From an uncultured Coriobacteriaceae bacterium (GTDB lineage: Bacteria > Actinomycetota > Coriobacteriia > Coriobacteriales > Atopobiaceae), in assembly GCA_902795065.1 (NCBI GenBank), contig CADBJR010000015.1:1-64000 (forward strand): a stretch of 64,000 bases of DNA, read 5' to 3'. Made by a program: the position numbers and the translations under genes. Shown here in pieces: positions 12,025-27,981 of the stretch. How positions within the stretch are numbered: position 1 is the first letter of the stretch; each line of letters begins with the position of its first letter. Below the pieces are notes generated by a model. It had not been told where the DNA came from. It saw only the letters and a program-made list of their open reading frames with translations, and ran no database searches.

Positions 12025-12393
12025 ATGGCCAACAAGGAGCGCAACAAGAGAAGTGCACGCAAGGCCCGCGCCGAGGAGCGTGTCCAGAAGGCAGAGGCGC
12101 AGGTCGCCGCCGGCGCTGCTTCCGATGTGGAGTCGGCGCTCGCCAAGGCCGAGTCGGCCAAGGCTTCCGCCAAACCTGCCGCACCCAAGAAGGTCGGCTT
12201 CTTCGGACGCATCAAGAACTACCTGGTGGATGTCCGCACCGAGCTCAAGCGCGTGACCTGGCCCAGCAGCGAGGAGCGCAACAGCTACACGGTCGCCGTC
12301 CTCATCATGCTCGTCATCTTCGGCGTGGCCATCTGGGCCGTCGATACCGGCATCGTCGCGATCCTCGTCGGCTTCACGGGACTGAGGGGCTAG
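12025..12393 (+). CDS. secE: Preprotein translocase subunit SecE
   Basis: SecE is the small membrane clamp of the SecYEG channel. The 122-residue protein has a charged, Ala/Lys-rich cytoplasmic N-terminal part (about residues 1-70). The conserved amphipathic helix DVRTELKRVTWPSSEE and one membrane span (VLIMLVIFGVAIWAV) follow. The frame is open upstream, but ATG 12025 with GAAGGAATAGGC before it fits best. nusG begins two bases after its stop. Confidence 0.94.
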   Translation: MANKERNKRSARKARAEERVQKAEAQVAAGAASDVESALAKAESAKASAKPAAPKKVGFFGRIKNYLVDVRTELKRVTWPSSEERNSYTVAVLIMLVIFGVAIWAVDTGIVAILVGFTGLRG

Positions 12394-12394
12394 C

Positions 12395-12934
12395 ATGGCG
12401 AAGCGTTGGTACGTTATCCATACCTACTCGGGCTACGAGAACAAGGTCAAGGCCGATCTCGAGCACCGCATCGAGGCGTACGGCCTCGAGAACGCCGTGG
12501 TCGACATCCAGATTCCGACCGAGGAGGTCACGGAGGTCAAGGACGGCGGCGAGCGCAAGACCAAGGAGGCCAAGATCTTCCCGGGTTACGTGCTCGTGCG
12601 CATGGAGATGGACGACAACATCTGGGCCGTCGTCCGCAACACCCCCGGTGTCACCGGCTTCGCCGGCATCGAGGGCAAGCCCACGCCGCTGCGCCGCGAG
12701 GAGTACGAGAAGATCATGCGCCGCAGCTCCAAGGCGGGACAGCTCCCCAAGCGCACCGCCACCAACATCGAGGTCGGCCAGTCGGTCCACGTCATCTCGG
12801 GCCCGCTGCAGGACTTCGACGGCACCGTCTCGGAGGTCAACCCCGAGTCGGGCAAGGTCAAGGTCATGCTCACGATCTTCGGCCGCGAGACGCCCGTCGA
12901 GCTCACGCTCGACCAGATCTCGCTCATCGTCTAG
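12395..12934 (+). CDS. nusG: Transcription termination/antitermination factor NusG
   Basis: NusG binds RNA polymerase and couples it to Rho or ribosomal S10. The 179-residue protein has the N-terminal NGN domain (MAKRWYVIHTYSGYENKVK, FPGYVLVRME) and the KOW domain near its C-terminus (GPLQDFDGTVSEVNPESGKVKV, split here by position only). Its ATG follows the secE stop after one base, indicating translational coupling. Confidence 0.97.
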   Translation: MAKRWYVIHTYSGYENKVKADLEHRIEAYGLENAVVDIQIPTEEVTEVKDGGERKTKEAKIFPGYVLVRMEMDDNIWAVVRNTPGVTGFAGIEGKPTPLRREEYEKIMRRSSKAGQLPKRTATNIEVGQSVHVISGPLQDFDGTVSEVNPESGKVKVMLTIFGRETPVELTLDQISLIV

Positions 12935-13021
12935 CAAGCACGTGCCGGCCCGTAATCGGTGAGGATTGCTTCTCGGGCCCGGTCTTAGATAGAAGGTTCC
13001 GTCCCATTCAGGAGGATCGAC

Positions 13022-13450
13022 ATGGCAAAGAAGAAAGTCACGCGTGTCATCAAGCTTCAGATCCCCGCCGGTGCTGCCAACCCCGCGCCTCCCGTCGGCC
13101 CCGCCCTCGGTGCTGCGCAGGTCAACATCATGCAGTTCTGCCAGGCGTTCAACGCTGCGACGTCCGACAGGACCGGCTACATCATCCCCGTCGAGATCTC
13201 GGTCTACGAGGACCGCTCGTTCGACTTCGTCTGCAAGACCCCGCCTGCGGCCCAGCTCATCAAGAAGGAGCTCGGCATCGAGCACGGCTCCAAGGTCCCG
13301 CAGCGCGATAAGGTCGGCAAGCTCACCCAGGAGCAGCTCACCAAGATTGCCGAGATCAAGATGCCCGACCTCAACGCCAACGACATCGAGGCCGCCAAGG
13401 CCATCGTCGCCGGCACCGCCCGCTCCATGGGCGTCACCGTCGAGGACTAG
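13022..13450 (+). CDS. rplK: 50S ribosomal protein L11
   Basis: L11 forms the base of the ribosomal stalk with 23S rRNA. The 142 residues begin [17 protein letters not shown], with the proline-rich [11 protein letters not shown] and the C-terminal RNA-binding domain. AGGAGG lies before the ATG. It heads an rplK-rplA pair. Confidence 0.98.
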   Translation: MAKKKVTRVIKLQIPAGAANPAPPVGPALGAAQVNIMQFCQAFNAATSDRTGYIIPVEISVYEDRSFDFVCKTPPAAQLIKKELGIEHGSKVPQRDKVGKLTQEQLTKIAEIKMPDLNANDIEAAKAIVAGTARSMGVTVED

Positions 13451-13538
13451 CTTTTGCAATCCGCCCCACGGCAGGGGCACAAGGAAGCGTGGGAGGGCCC
13501 AGCGCCCGCAAACCACATAGACCACAAGGAGGTCAGCA

Positions 13539-14246
13539 ATGCCGAAGCACGGAAAGAAGTACCAGGAGCTCGCCAAGAAGGTCGACAGCACCAAGCTGTA
13601 CAGCCCCAAGGCTGCCATGACCCTCGCCAAGGAGCTCGCCACCGCCAATTTCGATGAGACCGTCGAGGTTTCCGTCCGCCTGGGCGTCGACACCCGCAAG
13701 GCCGACCAGAACGTCCGCGGCTCCATCTCCCTGCCCCACGGCACCGGCAAGACCGTCCGCGTCGCCGTCTTCGCCGAGGGCGAGAAGGCCCGCGAGGCCG
13801 AGGCTGCCGGCGCCGACGTCATCGGCTCCGACGACCTGATCGCCGAGATCCAGAAGGGCAACATCAACTTCGACGCCGCCGTCGCCACGCCCAACATGAT
13901 GGGCAAGGTCGGCAAGATCGGCCGTATCCTCGGCCCGCGCGGCCTCATGCCCAACCCCAAGCTCGGCACCGTCACCATGGACGTCACCAAGATGGTCAAC
14001 GAGCTCAAGGCCGGCCGCGTCGAGTACCGCGCAGACCGCTACGGCATCTGCCACGTGCCCGTGGGCAAGGCGTCCTTCCCCGTCGAGAAGCTCGTCGAGA
14101 ACTACGGCGCGCTGCTCACCGAGCTCATCCGCGTGAAGCCCTCGACCGCCAAGGGCCGCTACGTCAAGACCGTCGCCGTCGCCACCACCATGGGCCCCGG
14201 CATCAAGGTCGACCCCCTGCGCACCCGCGCGTTCATGGAGGACTAA
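13539..14246 (+). CDS. rplA: 50S ribosomal protein L1
   Basis: L1 forms the mobile L1 stalk near the E site and, in other bacteria, represses its own operon. The 235-residue protein has [20 protein letters not shown] and the C-terminal TMGPGIKVD segment. ACAAGGAGGTCAGC precedes the ATG. The 88 bases between rplK and rplA could hold the L1 control site, but I cannot identify it. Confidence 0.98.
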   Translation: MPKHGKKYQELAKKVDSTKLYSPKAAMTLAKELATANFDETVEVSVRLGVDTRKADQNVRGSISLPHGTGKTVRVAVFAEGEKAREAEAAGADVIGSDDLIAEIQKGNINFDAAVATPNMMGKVGKIGRILGPRGLMPNPKLGTVTMDVTKMVNELKAGRVEYRADRYGICHVPVGKASFPVEKLVENYGALLTELIRVKPSTAKGRYVKTVAVATTMGPGIKVDPLRTRAFMED

Positions 14247-14271
14247 GCACGGCGTATCTGCGGCGCTGCGC

Positions 14272-14300
14272 TTGACGTCCGTCCTGCGCAGTGCCACAAT
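14272..14300 (+). promoter_or_regulatory. Candidate promoter for rplJL
   Basis: TTGACG (14272-14277), a 17-base spacer and CACAAT (14295-14300), located just before the L10 leader. Confidence 0.5.
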
Positions 14301-14306
14301 ACTATT

Positions 14307-14516
14307 TCGGTTTCACCAGCACGACCGCTGCCAAAGACAGCCGGTGCCCTCAGGGGCTTAATGGGAATCTCCCGCCTGCCGAGGTGGCCTTGAAGATCGA
14401 TCGCATCCTCGAGGACCCCGCTTTGGCAACGCCACAAGCGGGGCCTTTTCATGTGTTGCGAAGGCCCGCCCGCGTCGGCGGCACGTGCCCGAGCAATGCA
14501 TGAAGGAGGTGTACAT
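14307..14516 (+). ncRNA. L10 leader of the rplJL mRNA
   Basis: The untranslated leader contains the conserved ribosomal-protein-leader elements CTTAATGGGAATCT and CCTGCCGAGGTG, the stem region that binds the L10(L12)4 complex in other bacteria. It ends in a strong attenuator hairpin at 14415-14449. The expected effect is feedback repression of L10 and L7/L12 synthesis. The 5' end is inferred from the candidate promoter. Confidence 0.75.
14415..14449 (+). terminator. Attenuator hairpin in the L10 leader
   Basis: Stem CCCCGCTT paired with AAGCGGGG, then CCTTTTC. It lies between the leader's protein-binding region and the rplJ ribosome-binding site. Confidence 0.75.
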
Positions 14517-15038
14517 ATGCCAGCACAGTCCAAGTACGAGATGCTCGAGAAGGTCAACAAGTCGCTCGACGCTTCCCAGGGCCTGTTCGTCGTCGACTAC
14601 CGCGGTCTCACCGTCAAGGAGACCCAGGAGTTCCGCCGCAGCCTCCGCGAGGTCGGCGCCAACATGAAGGTCTACAAGAACAACATCGTCAAGATCGCGC
14701 TCAAGGAGAAGAACCTCCCCGCCATCGACGAGATCCTGGAAGGCACCTGCGCCTATATCTTCTTCGAGAACGACTCCGTCGATGCCGCCAAGGTCATCAA
14801 GGAGGCTGCCCAGAAGCTCAAGAAGATCGAGGTCCTGGGCGGAATCGCCGACGGCAAGGCGCTCAACGCGGAGGAGGCCAAGGCTTACGCCGACCTGCCG
14901 AACCGCAGCCAGCTCCTGGCCATGATCGCCGGCGCCATCAGCGGCGTCGCGCGCGGCCTCGCCGTCAGCATCAACGAGATCCCCTCGGGTCTCGCCCGCT
15001 CTATCAGCGCCATCCACGAGCAGCAGAACGCTGCGTAA
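14517..15038 (+). CDS. rplJ: 50S ribosomal protein L10
   Basis: L10 anchors L7/L12 dimers on the ribosome. The 173-residue protein begins MPAQSKYEMLEKV and has the N-terminal rRNA-binding domain (FVVDYRGLTVKETQEFRR). A C-terminal helix binds L7/L12. ATG 14517 is chosen because AAGGAGGT lies 7 bases before it; the frame stays open upstream. The downstream partner is rplL. Confidence 0.97.
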   Translation: MPAQSKYEMLEKVNKSLDASQGLFVVDYRGLTVKETQEFRRSLREVGANMKVYKNNIVKIALKEKNLPAIDEILEGTCAYIFFENDSVDAAKVIKEAAQKLKKIEVLGGIADGKALNAEEAKAYADLPNRSQLLAMIAGAISGVARGLAVSINEIPSGLARSISAIHEQQNAA

Positions 15039-15140
15039 TGGACCATGCGGCCCCGTGCCGCGCACCCTGGGGCGCACCCGCGTCCCGAAGACGTACACGC
15101 ATCCATGCACGAACCGCATGGGAACGAAAGGAACAGAACA

Positions 15141-15518
15141 ATGGCTAAGCTTACCGCTGCTGAGATTGTCGACGCCCTCAAGGAGATGACCCTTCTCGAG
15201 GCTTCTGAGCTCGTCCACGCTATCGAGGAGACCTTCGGCGTCTCCGCCGCCGCCCCCGTGGCCGTCGCTGCCGGCCCCGCCGCCCCCGTCGAGGAGGTCG
15301 AGGAGAAGACCAACTTCGACGTCGTGCTCGATGGCTTCGGCGACAACAAGATCGCCGTCATCAAGGTCGTCCGCGCCCTCACCTCCCTCGGCCTCAAGGA
15401 GGCCAAGGACCTCGTCGAGTCCGCTCCCAAGGCCGTCCTCGAGGGCGCCAAGAAGGAGGACGCCGAGGCTGCCAAGGCCAAGCTCGAGGAGGCCGGCGCC
15501 GCTGTCTCCCTCAAGTAG
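15141..15518 (+). CDS. rplL: 50S ribosomal protein L7/L12
   Basis: The multimeric stalk protein that recruits translational GTPases. The 125 residues comprise an N-terminal dimerisation helix ([20 protein letters not shown]), an Ala/Pro/Val-rich hinge, and the globular C-terminal domain ([20 protein letters not shown]). GAAAGGAACAGAACA precedes the ATG. A strong terminator follows, so rpoB has its own promoter region. Confidence 0.98.
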   Translation: MAKLTAAEIVDALKEMTLLEASELVHAIEETFGVSAAAPVAVAAGPAAPVEEVEEKTNFDVVLDGFGDNKIAVIKVVRALTSLGLKEAKDLVESAPKAVLEGAKKEDAEAAKAKLEEAGAAVSLK

Positions 15519-15544
15519 TCTCTGCTGCTTGACTGAAACGCCTG

Positions 15545-15577
15545 AAGGGGCCGGGACGCGTTCCCGGCCCCTTTCCC
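15545..15577 (+). terminator. Terminator after rplL
   Basis: Perfect 12-bp stem AAGGGGCCGGGA with TCCCGGCCCCTT, 5-base loop, then TCCCTT. It separates rplJL from rpoBC. Confidence 0.85.
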
Positions 15578-15599
15578 TTCGAGCGGGACGAGCGTTCGG

Positions 15600-15800
15600 A
15601 CGTGCGCTTCAGCGCCGAAAACGACGCCTCCGCGAGGCCATCACAATTCCTCCACAATTGTTGAAAATGGGATTATCGCGCTATCCTGCGCAAATTCGAT
15701 AATTTACTGGATTTCACAAAGCAAGTCAATACCGTTCTTGATGAGCGGTTGAACGACGTATAAACTTATACTTTGCGATAATTCCGCCATTTTGCCTGTT
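15600..15800 (+). promoter_or_regulatory. AT-rich rpoBC promoter/leader region
   Basis: About 200 bases that are much less GC-rich than the genes around them. Candidate boxes are TTGAAA (15661), and TTGATG (15738-15743) with TATAAA (15759-15764, spacer only 15) or TATACT (15767-15772). No single pair is perfect. The region ends in TAAGGAGGAA before the rpoB GTG. I see no coding frame in it. Confidence 0.5.
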
Positions 15801-15817
15801 TAAGGAGGAAAAGTCAG

Positions 15818-19336
<3,519 letters not shown>

Positions 19337-19340
19337 CGAC

Positions 19341-23774
<4,434 letters not shown>

Positions 23775-23803
23775 GCCTCGAGCCGCACCATACGCTCTTC
23801 GCA

Positions 23804-23834
23804 AGCCCTGGATCTTCGGATCCGGGGCTTTTTT
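23804..23834 (+). terminator. Terminator of rpoBC
   Basis: 11-bp stem AGCCCTGGATC with GATCCGGGGCT (one G-U), a stable TTCG tetraloop, and TTTTTT. Confidence 0.92.
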
Positions 23835-23864
23835 CTGCGCATGCGAGGCGCTCCGATCGTCGAG

Positions 23865-23915
23865 TTGACACATTTGGGATAGTTTCTTGCGCACAAAGTG
23901 TCCCAAACGTGTCAA
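23865..23915. repeat. 15-bp inverted repeat upstream of the arsR promoter
   Basis: TTGACACATTTGGGA (23865-23879) and TCCCAAACGTGTCAA (23901-23915) are inverted copies with one mismatch, 21 bases apart. No T-run follows, so it is not a standard terminator. It lies between the rpoC terminator and the arsR promoter. Confidence 0.7.
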
Positions 23916-23941
23916 TTGGATGAGCTGGGTCGAAAAAATGG

Positions 23942-23970
23942 TTGAACTCATCGGAACACAGACGTATAGT
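23942..23970 (+). promoter_or_regulatory. Promoter of the arsR-P-type ATPase operon
   Basis: TTGAAC (23942-23947), a 17-base spacer and TATAGT (23965-23970). This is among the best sigma70-like promoters in the window. Confidence 0.75.
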
Positions 23971-23980
23971 TACTGTGAAC

Positions 23981-24000
23981 ACATGAACAGTTGCTCATAA
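23981..24000. promoter_or_regulatory. Candidate ArsR/SmtB-type operator
   Basis: The imperfect palindrome ATGAAC-AGTT-GCTCAT (23983-23998) starts just downstream of the expected transcription start. It resembles the ATGAACA/TGTTCAT operators of CadC/CzrA/SmtB-type repressors. The assignment to the adjacent repressor is inferred. Confidence 0.55.
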
Positions 24001-24016
24001 GTTGATGGGAGCAGAC

Positions 24017-24343
24017 ATGGGCGATACCTCTGCACTCTTCGAGAACGACGACGTCGTCTACGCGGCGACGCAGATCTTCGATGCGCTGTCGGATTTCACG
24101 CGCTTCCAGATTCTCGGCGCCCTGTCGCAGGGGGAGAAGGGCGTCTCCGAGCTGCAGGAGGTCACGAACGTCTCGCAGTCGGCGATCTCGCATCAGCTGC
24201 GCCTGCTGCGCGACCGCGGCCTGGTCTCGGCACGCCGCGACGGCCAGCGCGTGATCTACTCGCTCGCCGATGAGCACGTCACGACCCTGTTGAACGTCGG
24301 CCTCGAGCATGCCGCCGAGGACGCGCACGTGGAGATTGCATAG
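24017..24343 (+). CDS. ArsR/SmtB-family metal-sensing repressor
   Basis: A 108-residue winged-helix repressor expected to release DNA when metal binds. The helix-turn-helix is VTNVSQSAISHQLRLLRDRGLV. The last helix carries D85, H87, H98 and E101, matching in spacing the alpha5 Zn/Co site of CzrA/SmtB (D, H, H, H) except for Glu at the last position. Cysteine-based Cd/As sites are absent. ATG 24017 is preferred because GGGAG lies before it; ATG 24005 lacks a site. It is followed after two bases by a P-type ATPase, so zinc-type metal efflux control is likely. Confidence 0.88.
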   Translation: MGDTSALFENDDVVYAATQIFDALSDFTRFQILGALSQGEKGVSELQEVTNVSQSAISHQLRLLRDRGLVSARRDGQRVIYSLADEHVTTLLNVGLEHAAEDAHVEIA

Positions 24344-24345
24344 CC

Positions 24346-26778
24346 ATGGAAGAGCACGAGCACGAGCACGGCGAGCACTGCCGCTGCGAATTCGACCACG
24401 AACACGACCACGAACACGACCACGATTGCGGTTGCGAGGATGAGGACGGGTGCTGCTGCGAGCATGAGCACCATCATCACCACGAGTATCACCCTCACCA
24501 CCATCATCACGACCACGAGCACGGCGAGTGCGGCTGCGGATGCTGCTGCGACGATGACGATGACGACGAGATCGAGGTCCATCAGCTCGCCGTCGAGCCG
24601 ACCTTCTCGTACCACGTTCTCGGCATCGATTGCCCGCACTGCGCGCTGACCTGCCAGAACGCGATTCGCATGCTTGGTACCGTCGATGACGCGCAGCTCA
24701 TCTACGCCACATCGACGCTGAACATCGTCAAGAAGCGCGGCGTCGCGGACGACGACTGCCTGCGCGACGTGCTCGCGACCGTGCGCTCCTGCGGCCAGGA
24801 CCTCGACCTCACCCCGGAGGAGACCGAGCGCCTCTCCGCCGAGCGCAGCTGGTTCGCGGTGCACCGCGAGCAGATCCTCATGGGCATCTCGGGCGTCGCG
24901 CTCGCCATCGGCCTCATCATCGACCATGCGCTCGGCAACGAGGCATCCGCGATCCCCGCCTATGTGGTCGCCGCAGTCGCGGGCCTCGTCTTCGTCGCGC
25001 CGATGGCCATCGCCGCGCTCAAGCGCAGGACCGCCGACATGAACGTCCTCATGGGCATCGCCGTGCTCGGCGCCCTCATCATGGGCTTCGCCGGTGACAC
25101 CTCGGTCTTCGGCGATGCGGCCATCGTCATCTTCCTCGATCAGATCGGCGAGTGGCTCGAGGGTTGGTCCATGCGCCGGACCTCGAGCTCCATCCAGGGT
25201 CTCGCCAAACTCGCGCCCGATACCGCGCACCTCCTGAACGGCGACCGCACGGACGACGTGTCGGTCTCCACCGTGCAGGAGGGCCAGCACATCCGCATCC
25301 TACCCGGCGAGCGCGTCCCGCTCGACGGCGTCATCCTCAGCGGCGCGACCTCGCTCAACGAGGCGCCCGTCACGGGCGAGTCGGTGCCGCAGGACAAGAG
25401 CGCGGGCGACGAGGTCTTCGCCGGCACGCTCAACACCACGGGCGTCATCGATATCGAGGTCACGGCCGACGAGGACTGCACCACGCTCGCGCGCATCATC
25501 ACGATGGTGCAGGGTGCGCAGGCCGAGAAGGCGCCGTATGAGAGCTTCGTCGACCGCTTCGCCGCGGTCTACACGCCCATCGTCGTGGGCTGCGCCCTCG
25601 TTATCGGCATCGGCGTCCCGCTGGTCGTGAGTCTCGTCGCGGGATTCTCCGGAGGCGTCTGGCACGACTGGATCTACCGCGCGCTGTCACTGCTCGTCGT
25701 GGCGTGCCCCTGCGCGCTCGTCATCTCCACGCCGGTCTCGTTCGTCTCGGCCATCACGCGCGCTGCGCGGATGGGCGTGCTCGTGAAGGGCGGCGCGTTC
25801 TTCGACATCGCGAGCAAGGTCACCGCGGTGGCGTTCGACAAGACCGGCACGCTCACCACCGGCCAACCGCAGGTCGTCGAGGTGGTCGGGTACGACGGCG
25901 CCACCGAGTCCGATGTCCTCGCCGTCGCCCATGCGCTCGAGGAGGACTCCACCCACCCGCTTGCCCGCGCCATCGTGGCGTGCGCGCATGAGCGCGGGGT
26001 CGTCGAGGTTGCCATGGATGGTATCCGCGAGGTCGCAGCCAACGGCATGTGCGGTATCGATGCCGCGGGGCGCGTCTGCGCCATCGGCAAGCCCGCCTTC
26101 GTCAAGGGGTTAGGCATCGGGCTCTCCGATGAGGCGCTCGCCGACATCGAGCGCATGAACGCATCCGGTGCCACCGCGCTTGTCGTGACCTGCGGCGATA
26201 TGGTCATGGGGACGGTCGCGGTGGCGGACACCCTGCGCCCGAGCGCCTCCGAGACCATGCGCGGGCTCAGGGATGCGGCGTCCGTGCGCAGGCTCGAGAT
26301 GCTCACCGGCGACAACGCTCGTGCGGCCGCGGCTGTGGCCGCCGAGATCGGCGGCATCGGCTATGCGGCGGAGCTCCTACCCGACGACAAGCTCAACCGC
26401 ATCCACGAGCTCCAGCAGGCGGGGGAGAAGGTCGCGATGGTGGGCGACGGCATCAACGATGCGCCGGCCCTCGCAGCCGCCAACCTCGGCATCACGATGG
26501 GCGCGGCCGCATCCGACACCGCCCTCGCCGTGTCAGATGTGGCGCTGCTCTCCGATGAGATCGGACGCCTTCCGGCGTTCTTCCGCCTGTCCGAGCGCAC
26601 GATGCACGTCGTCCAGGAGAACATCATCTTCGCGATCCTCGTCAAGGCGCTCGTGTTCGTGCTCGTCATCGCCGGCATCGCCGGCATGGGCGCGGCCGTC
26701 TTCGCCGACACGGGCGTGGCGCTCATCGTCATCCTGAACGGCATGCGCCTCATGACCGGTTGGGACACGCGCTGGTAG
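24346..26778 (+). CDS. Zn/Cd-type heavy-metal P-type ATPase with His/Cys-rich N-terminus
   Basis: An 810-residue P1B-type ATPase that would pump divalent metal (Zn, Cd, Co, Pb) out of the cell. Residues 1-75 contain about 23 His and 12 Cys amid Asp/Glu, an obvious metal-binding head. A degenerate HMA domain follows, with CPHC in GIDCPHCALTCQNAIRML. The transmembrane metal site is C454-P455-C456. Phosphorylation is at D498 in DKTGTLTTG. HPLARAI, TGDNARAA and GDGINDAPAL complete the ATPase. The CPC motif also occurs in Cu pumps, but the SmtB-like partner and His/Asp-rich head favour zinc-group metals. It is co-transcribed with the repressor. Confidence 0.93.
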   Translation: MEEHEHEHGEHCRCEFDHEHDHEHDHDCGCEDEDGCCCEHEHHHHHEYHPHHHHHDHEHGECGCGCCCDDDDDDEIEVHQLAVEPTFSYHVLGIDCPHCALTCQNAIRMLGTVDDAQLIYATSTLNIVKKRGVADDDCLRDVLATVRSCGQDLDLTPEETERLSAERSWFAVHREQILMGISGVALAIGLIIDHALGNEASAIPAYVVAAVAGLVFVAPMAIAALKRRTADMNVLMGIAVLGALIMGFAGDTSVFGDAAIVIFLDQIGEWLEGWSMRRTSSSIQGLAKLAPDTAHLLNGDRTDDVSVSTVQEGQHIRILPGERVPLDGVILSGATSLNEAPVTGESVPQDKSAGDEVFAGTLNTTGVIDIEVTADEDCTTLARIITMVQGAQAEKAPYESFVDRFAAVYTPIVVGCALVIGIGVPLVVSLVAGFSGGVWHDWIYRALSLLVVACPCALVISTPVSFVSAITRAARMGVLVKGGAFFDIASKVTAVAFDKTGTLTTGQPQVVEVVGYDGATESDVLAVAHALEEDSTHPLARAIVACAHERGVVEVAMDGIREVAANGMCGIDAAGRVCAIGKPAFVKGLGIGLSDEALADIERMNASGATALVVTCGDMVMGTVAVADTLRPSASETMRGLRDAASVRRLEMLTGDNARAAAAVAAEIGGIGYAAELLPDDKLNRIHELQQAGEKVAMVGDGINDAPALAAANLGITMGAAASDTALAVSDVALLSDEIGRLPAFFRLSERTMHVVQENIIFAILVKALVFVLVIAGIAGMGAAVFADTGVALIVILNGMRLMTGWDTRW

Positions 26779-26852
26779 GTTCCTTCCGACATTCCTGCGG
26801 TTTCGCTCGTATACTCTGTGGCAATGGATGGAACGAACCCGTGGAGGGCATC

Positions 26853-27617
26853 ATGAAGGCAGCGAAGCAACTGACGGCGATCATCGGCGCGCTCGCGGTG
26901 TGCGGCGCGCTCAGCGCATGCGGAGGGGCGGCAACCATGGCACAGCAGGAGCATGTCATCACGGTCAATGCGTCGGCCCAGGTCAAGGTCGCGCCCGATA
27001 AGGCGAGCTTCTCGGTCGAGATCCTCACGCAGGGCACGACGCCCGAGGAGGCGAGCGCCGCGAACGCAGCTCCGGTGAACGCCGTGATCGATGCGCTCGA
27101 GCTGGCAGGCGTCGCCGAGGAGGATATCCAGACCACCTACACCGACCTCTCGCCGGTCTACGGCATGGCGGAGGAGCCGGTGTCCGATGGCATGGCAGCC
27201 ACGGTCGTCTACACGGGCGGCAACGAGATCGCAGGCTACCAGATGCGCACGAGCATCGAGGTCTCGGGCGTCGAGATCGATGCGGTGTCCACGCTCATGG
27301 ATACCTGCATCACCGCGGGCGCGACGGGCGTGGACGGCCCCCGCTACTACGTGAGCTCCTACGACGAGGCCTACAACGAGGCGCTCACCCAGGCGATCGC
27401 CGCCTCGCGCGAGAAGGCGCAGGTCATGGCCGCAGCCGCAGGCGTCACGCTCGGTTCGGTGGTCAACATCACCGAGGGCTACCAGTACACGGGCTACCGC
27501 TACGCCAGCAACGAGGCTGCCGTCGAGGCCGACGAGGCGGGCGGCATGGCGAGCATGAAGATCGCGCCCGGGCAGGTCGATATCGAGGCCCAGGTCACGG
27601 TCTCCTACGCTATCTAG
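26853..27617 (+). CDS. SIMPL-domain (DUF541) lipoprotein
   Basis: A 254-residue exported lipoprotein. It has a hydrophobic signal and the lipobox LSAC, with lipidation at C23. A SIMPL/DUF541 domain follows (HVITVNASAQVKVAPDKASF and AIAASREKAQVMAAAAGVTLG are typical). The family's function is poorly known; members are periplasmic or surface proteins. A -10-like TATACT lies at 26810-26815 with a weak -35. It ends nine bases before the convergent hypA. Confidence 0.88.
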   Translation: MKAAKQLTAIIGALAVCGALSACGGAATMAQQEHVITVNASAQVKVAPDKASFSVEILTQGTTPEEASAANAAPVNAVIDALELAGVAEEDIQTTYTDLSPVYGMAEEPVSDGMAATVVYTGGNEIAGYQMRTSIEVSGVEIDAVSTLMDTCITAGATGVDGPRYYVSSYDEAYNEALTQAIAASREKAQVMAAAAGVTLGSVVNITEGYQYTGYRYASNEAAVEADEAGGMASMKIAPGQVDIEAQVTVSYAI

Positions 27618-27626
27618 GTTGTCCGG

Positions 27627-27980
27627 CTATTCGCCTTCGGGCACCACGATCGAGTCGAGCTCCATCTCGTTGCCCTGCAGGAGCACCGTGTCGGGGCTCT
27701 CGCAGAACGGGCAGATCTTGCCGTGCTCGATGGTGGGGTAGGTGCGCCCGCAATGGTTGCACACGGTGACGGCGGGGATCGTCTCTACTTCGAGCTCGCA
27801 GCCATGGAGCAGCTCGCTCTTGTCGGCGGCCCAGCGCCAGCAATCCTGAAGGTACTCGGGGATGACGCCCGACACCTCGCCCAGGCGCAGGTTGACCGCG
27901 GTGACGGAGCTGAGGCGGTTCTCCCGCCCCAGCTCCTCGACCATCTCGACGATATGGAAGACGATTCCCAGCTCGTGCAT
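27627..27980 (-). CDS. hypA: Hydrogenase/urease nickel incorporation protein HypA
   Basis: A 117-residue Ni metallochaperone. The nickel-binding N-terminus MHELGIV (H2) and the zinc-ribbon CNHCG...CPFC are present. HypA works with HypB to load nickel into [NiFe] hydrogenase. It is the last gene of a minus-strand run (hypB, Fe-S flavoprotein, hypA), starting one base after the flavoprotein stop. No hydrogenase structural gene is in the window. Confidence 0.92.
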   Translation of the reverse strand: MHELGIVFHIVEMVEELGRENRLSSVTAVNLRLGEVSGVIPEYLQDCWRWAADKSELLHGCELEVETIPAVTVCNHCGRTYPTIEHGKICPFCESPDTVLLQGNEMELDSIVVPEGE

Positions 27981-27981
27981 G

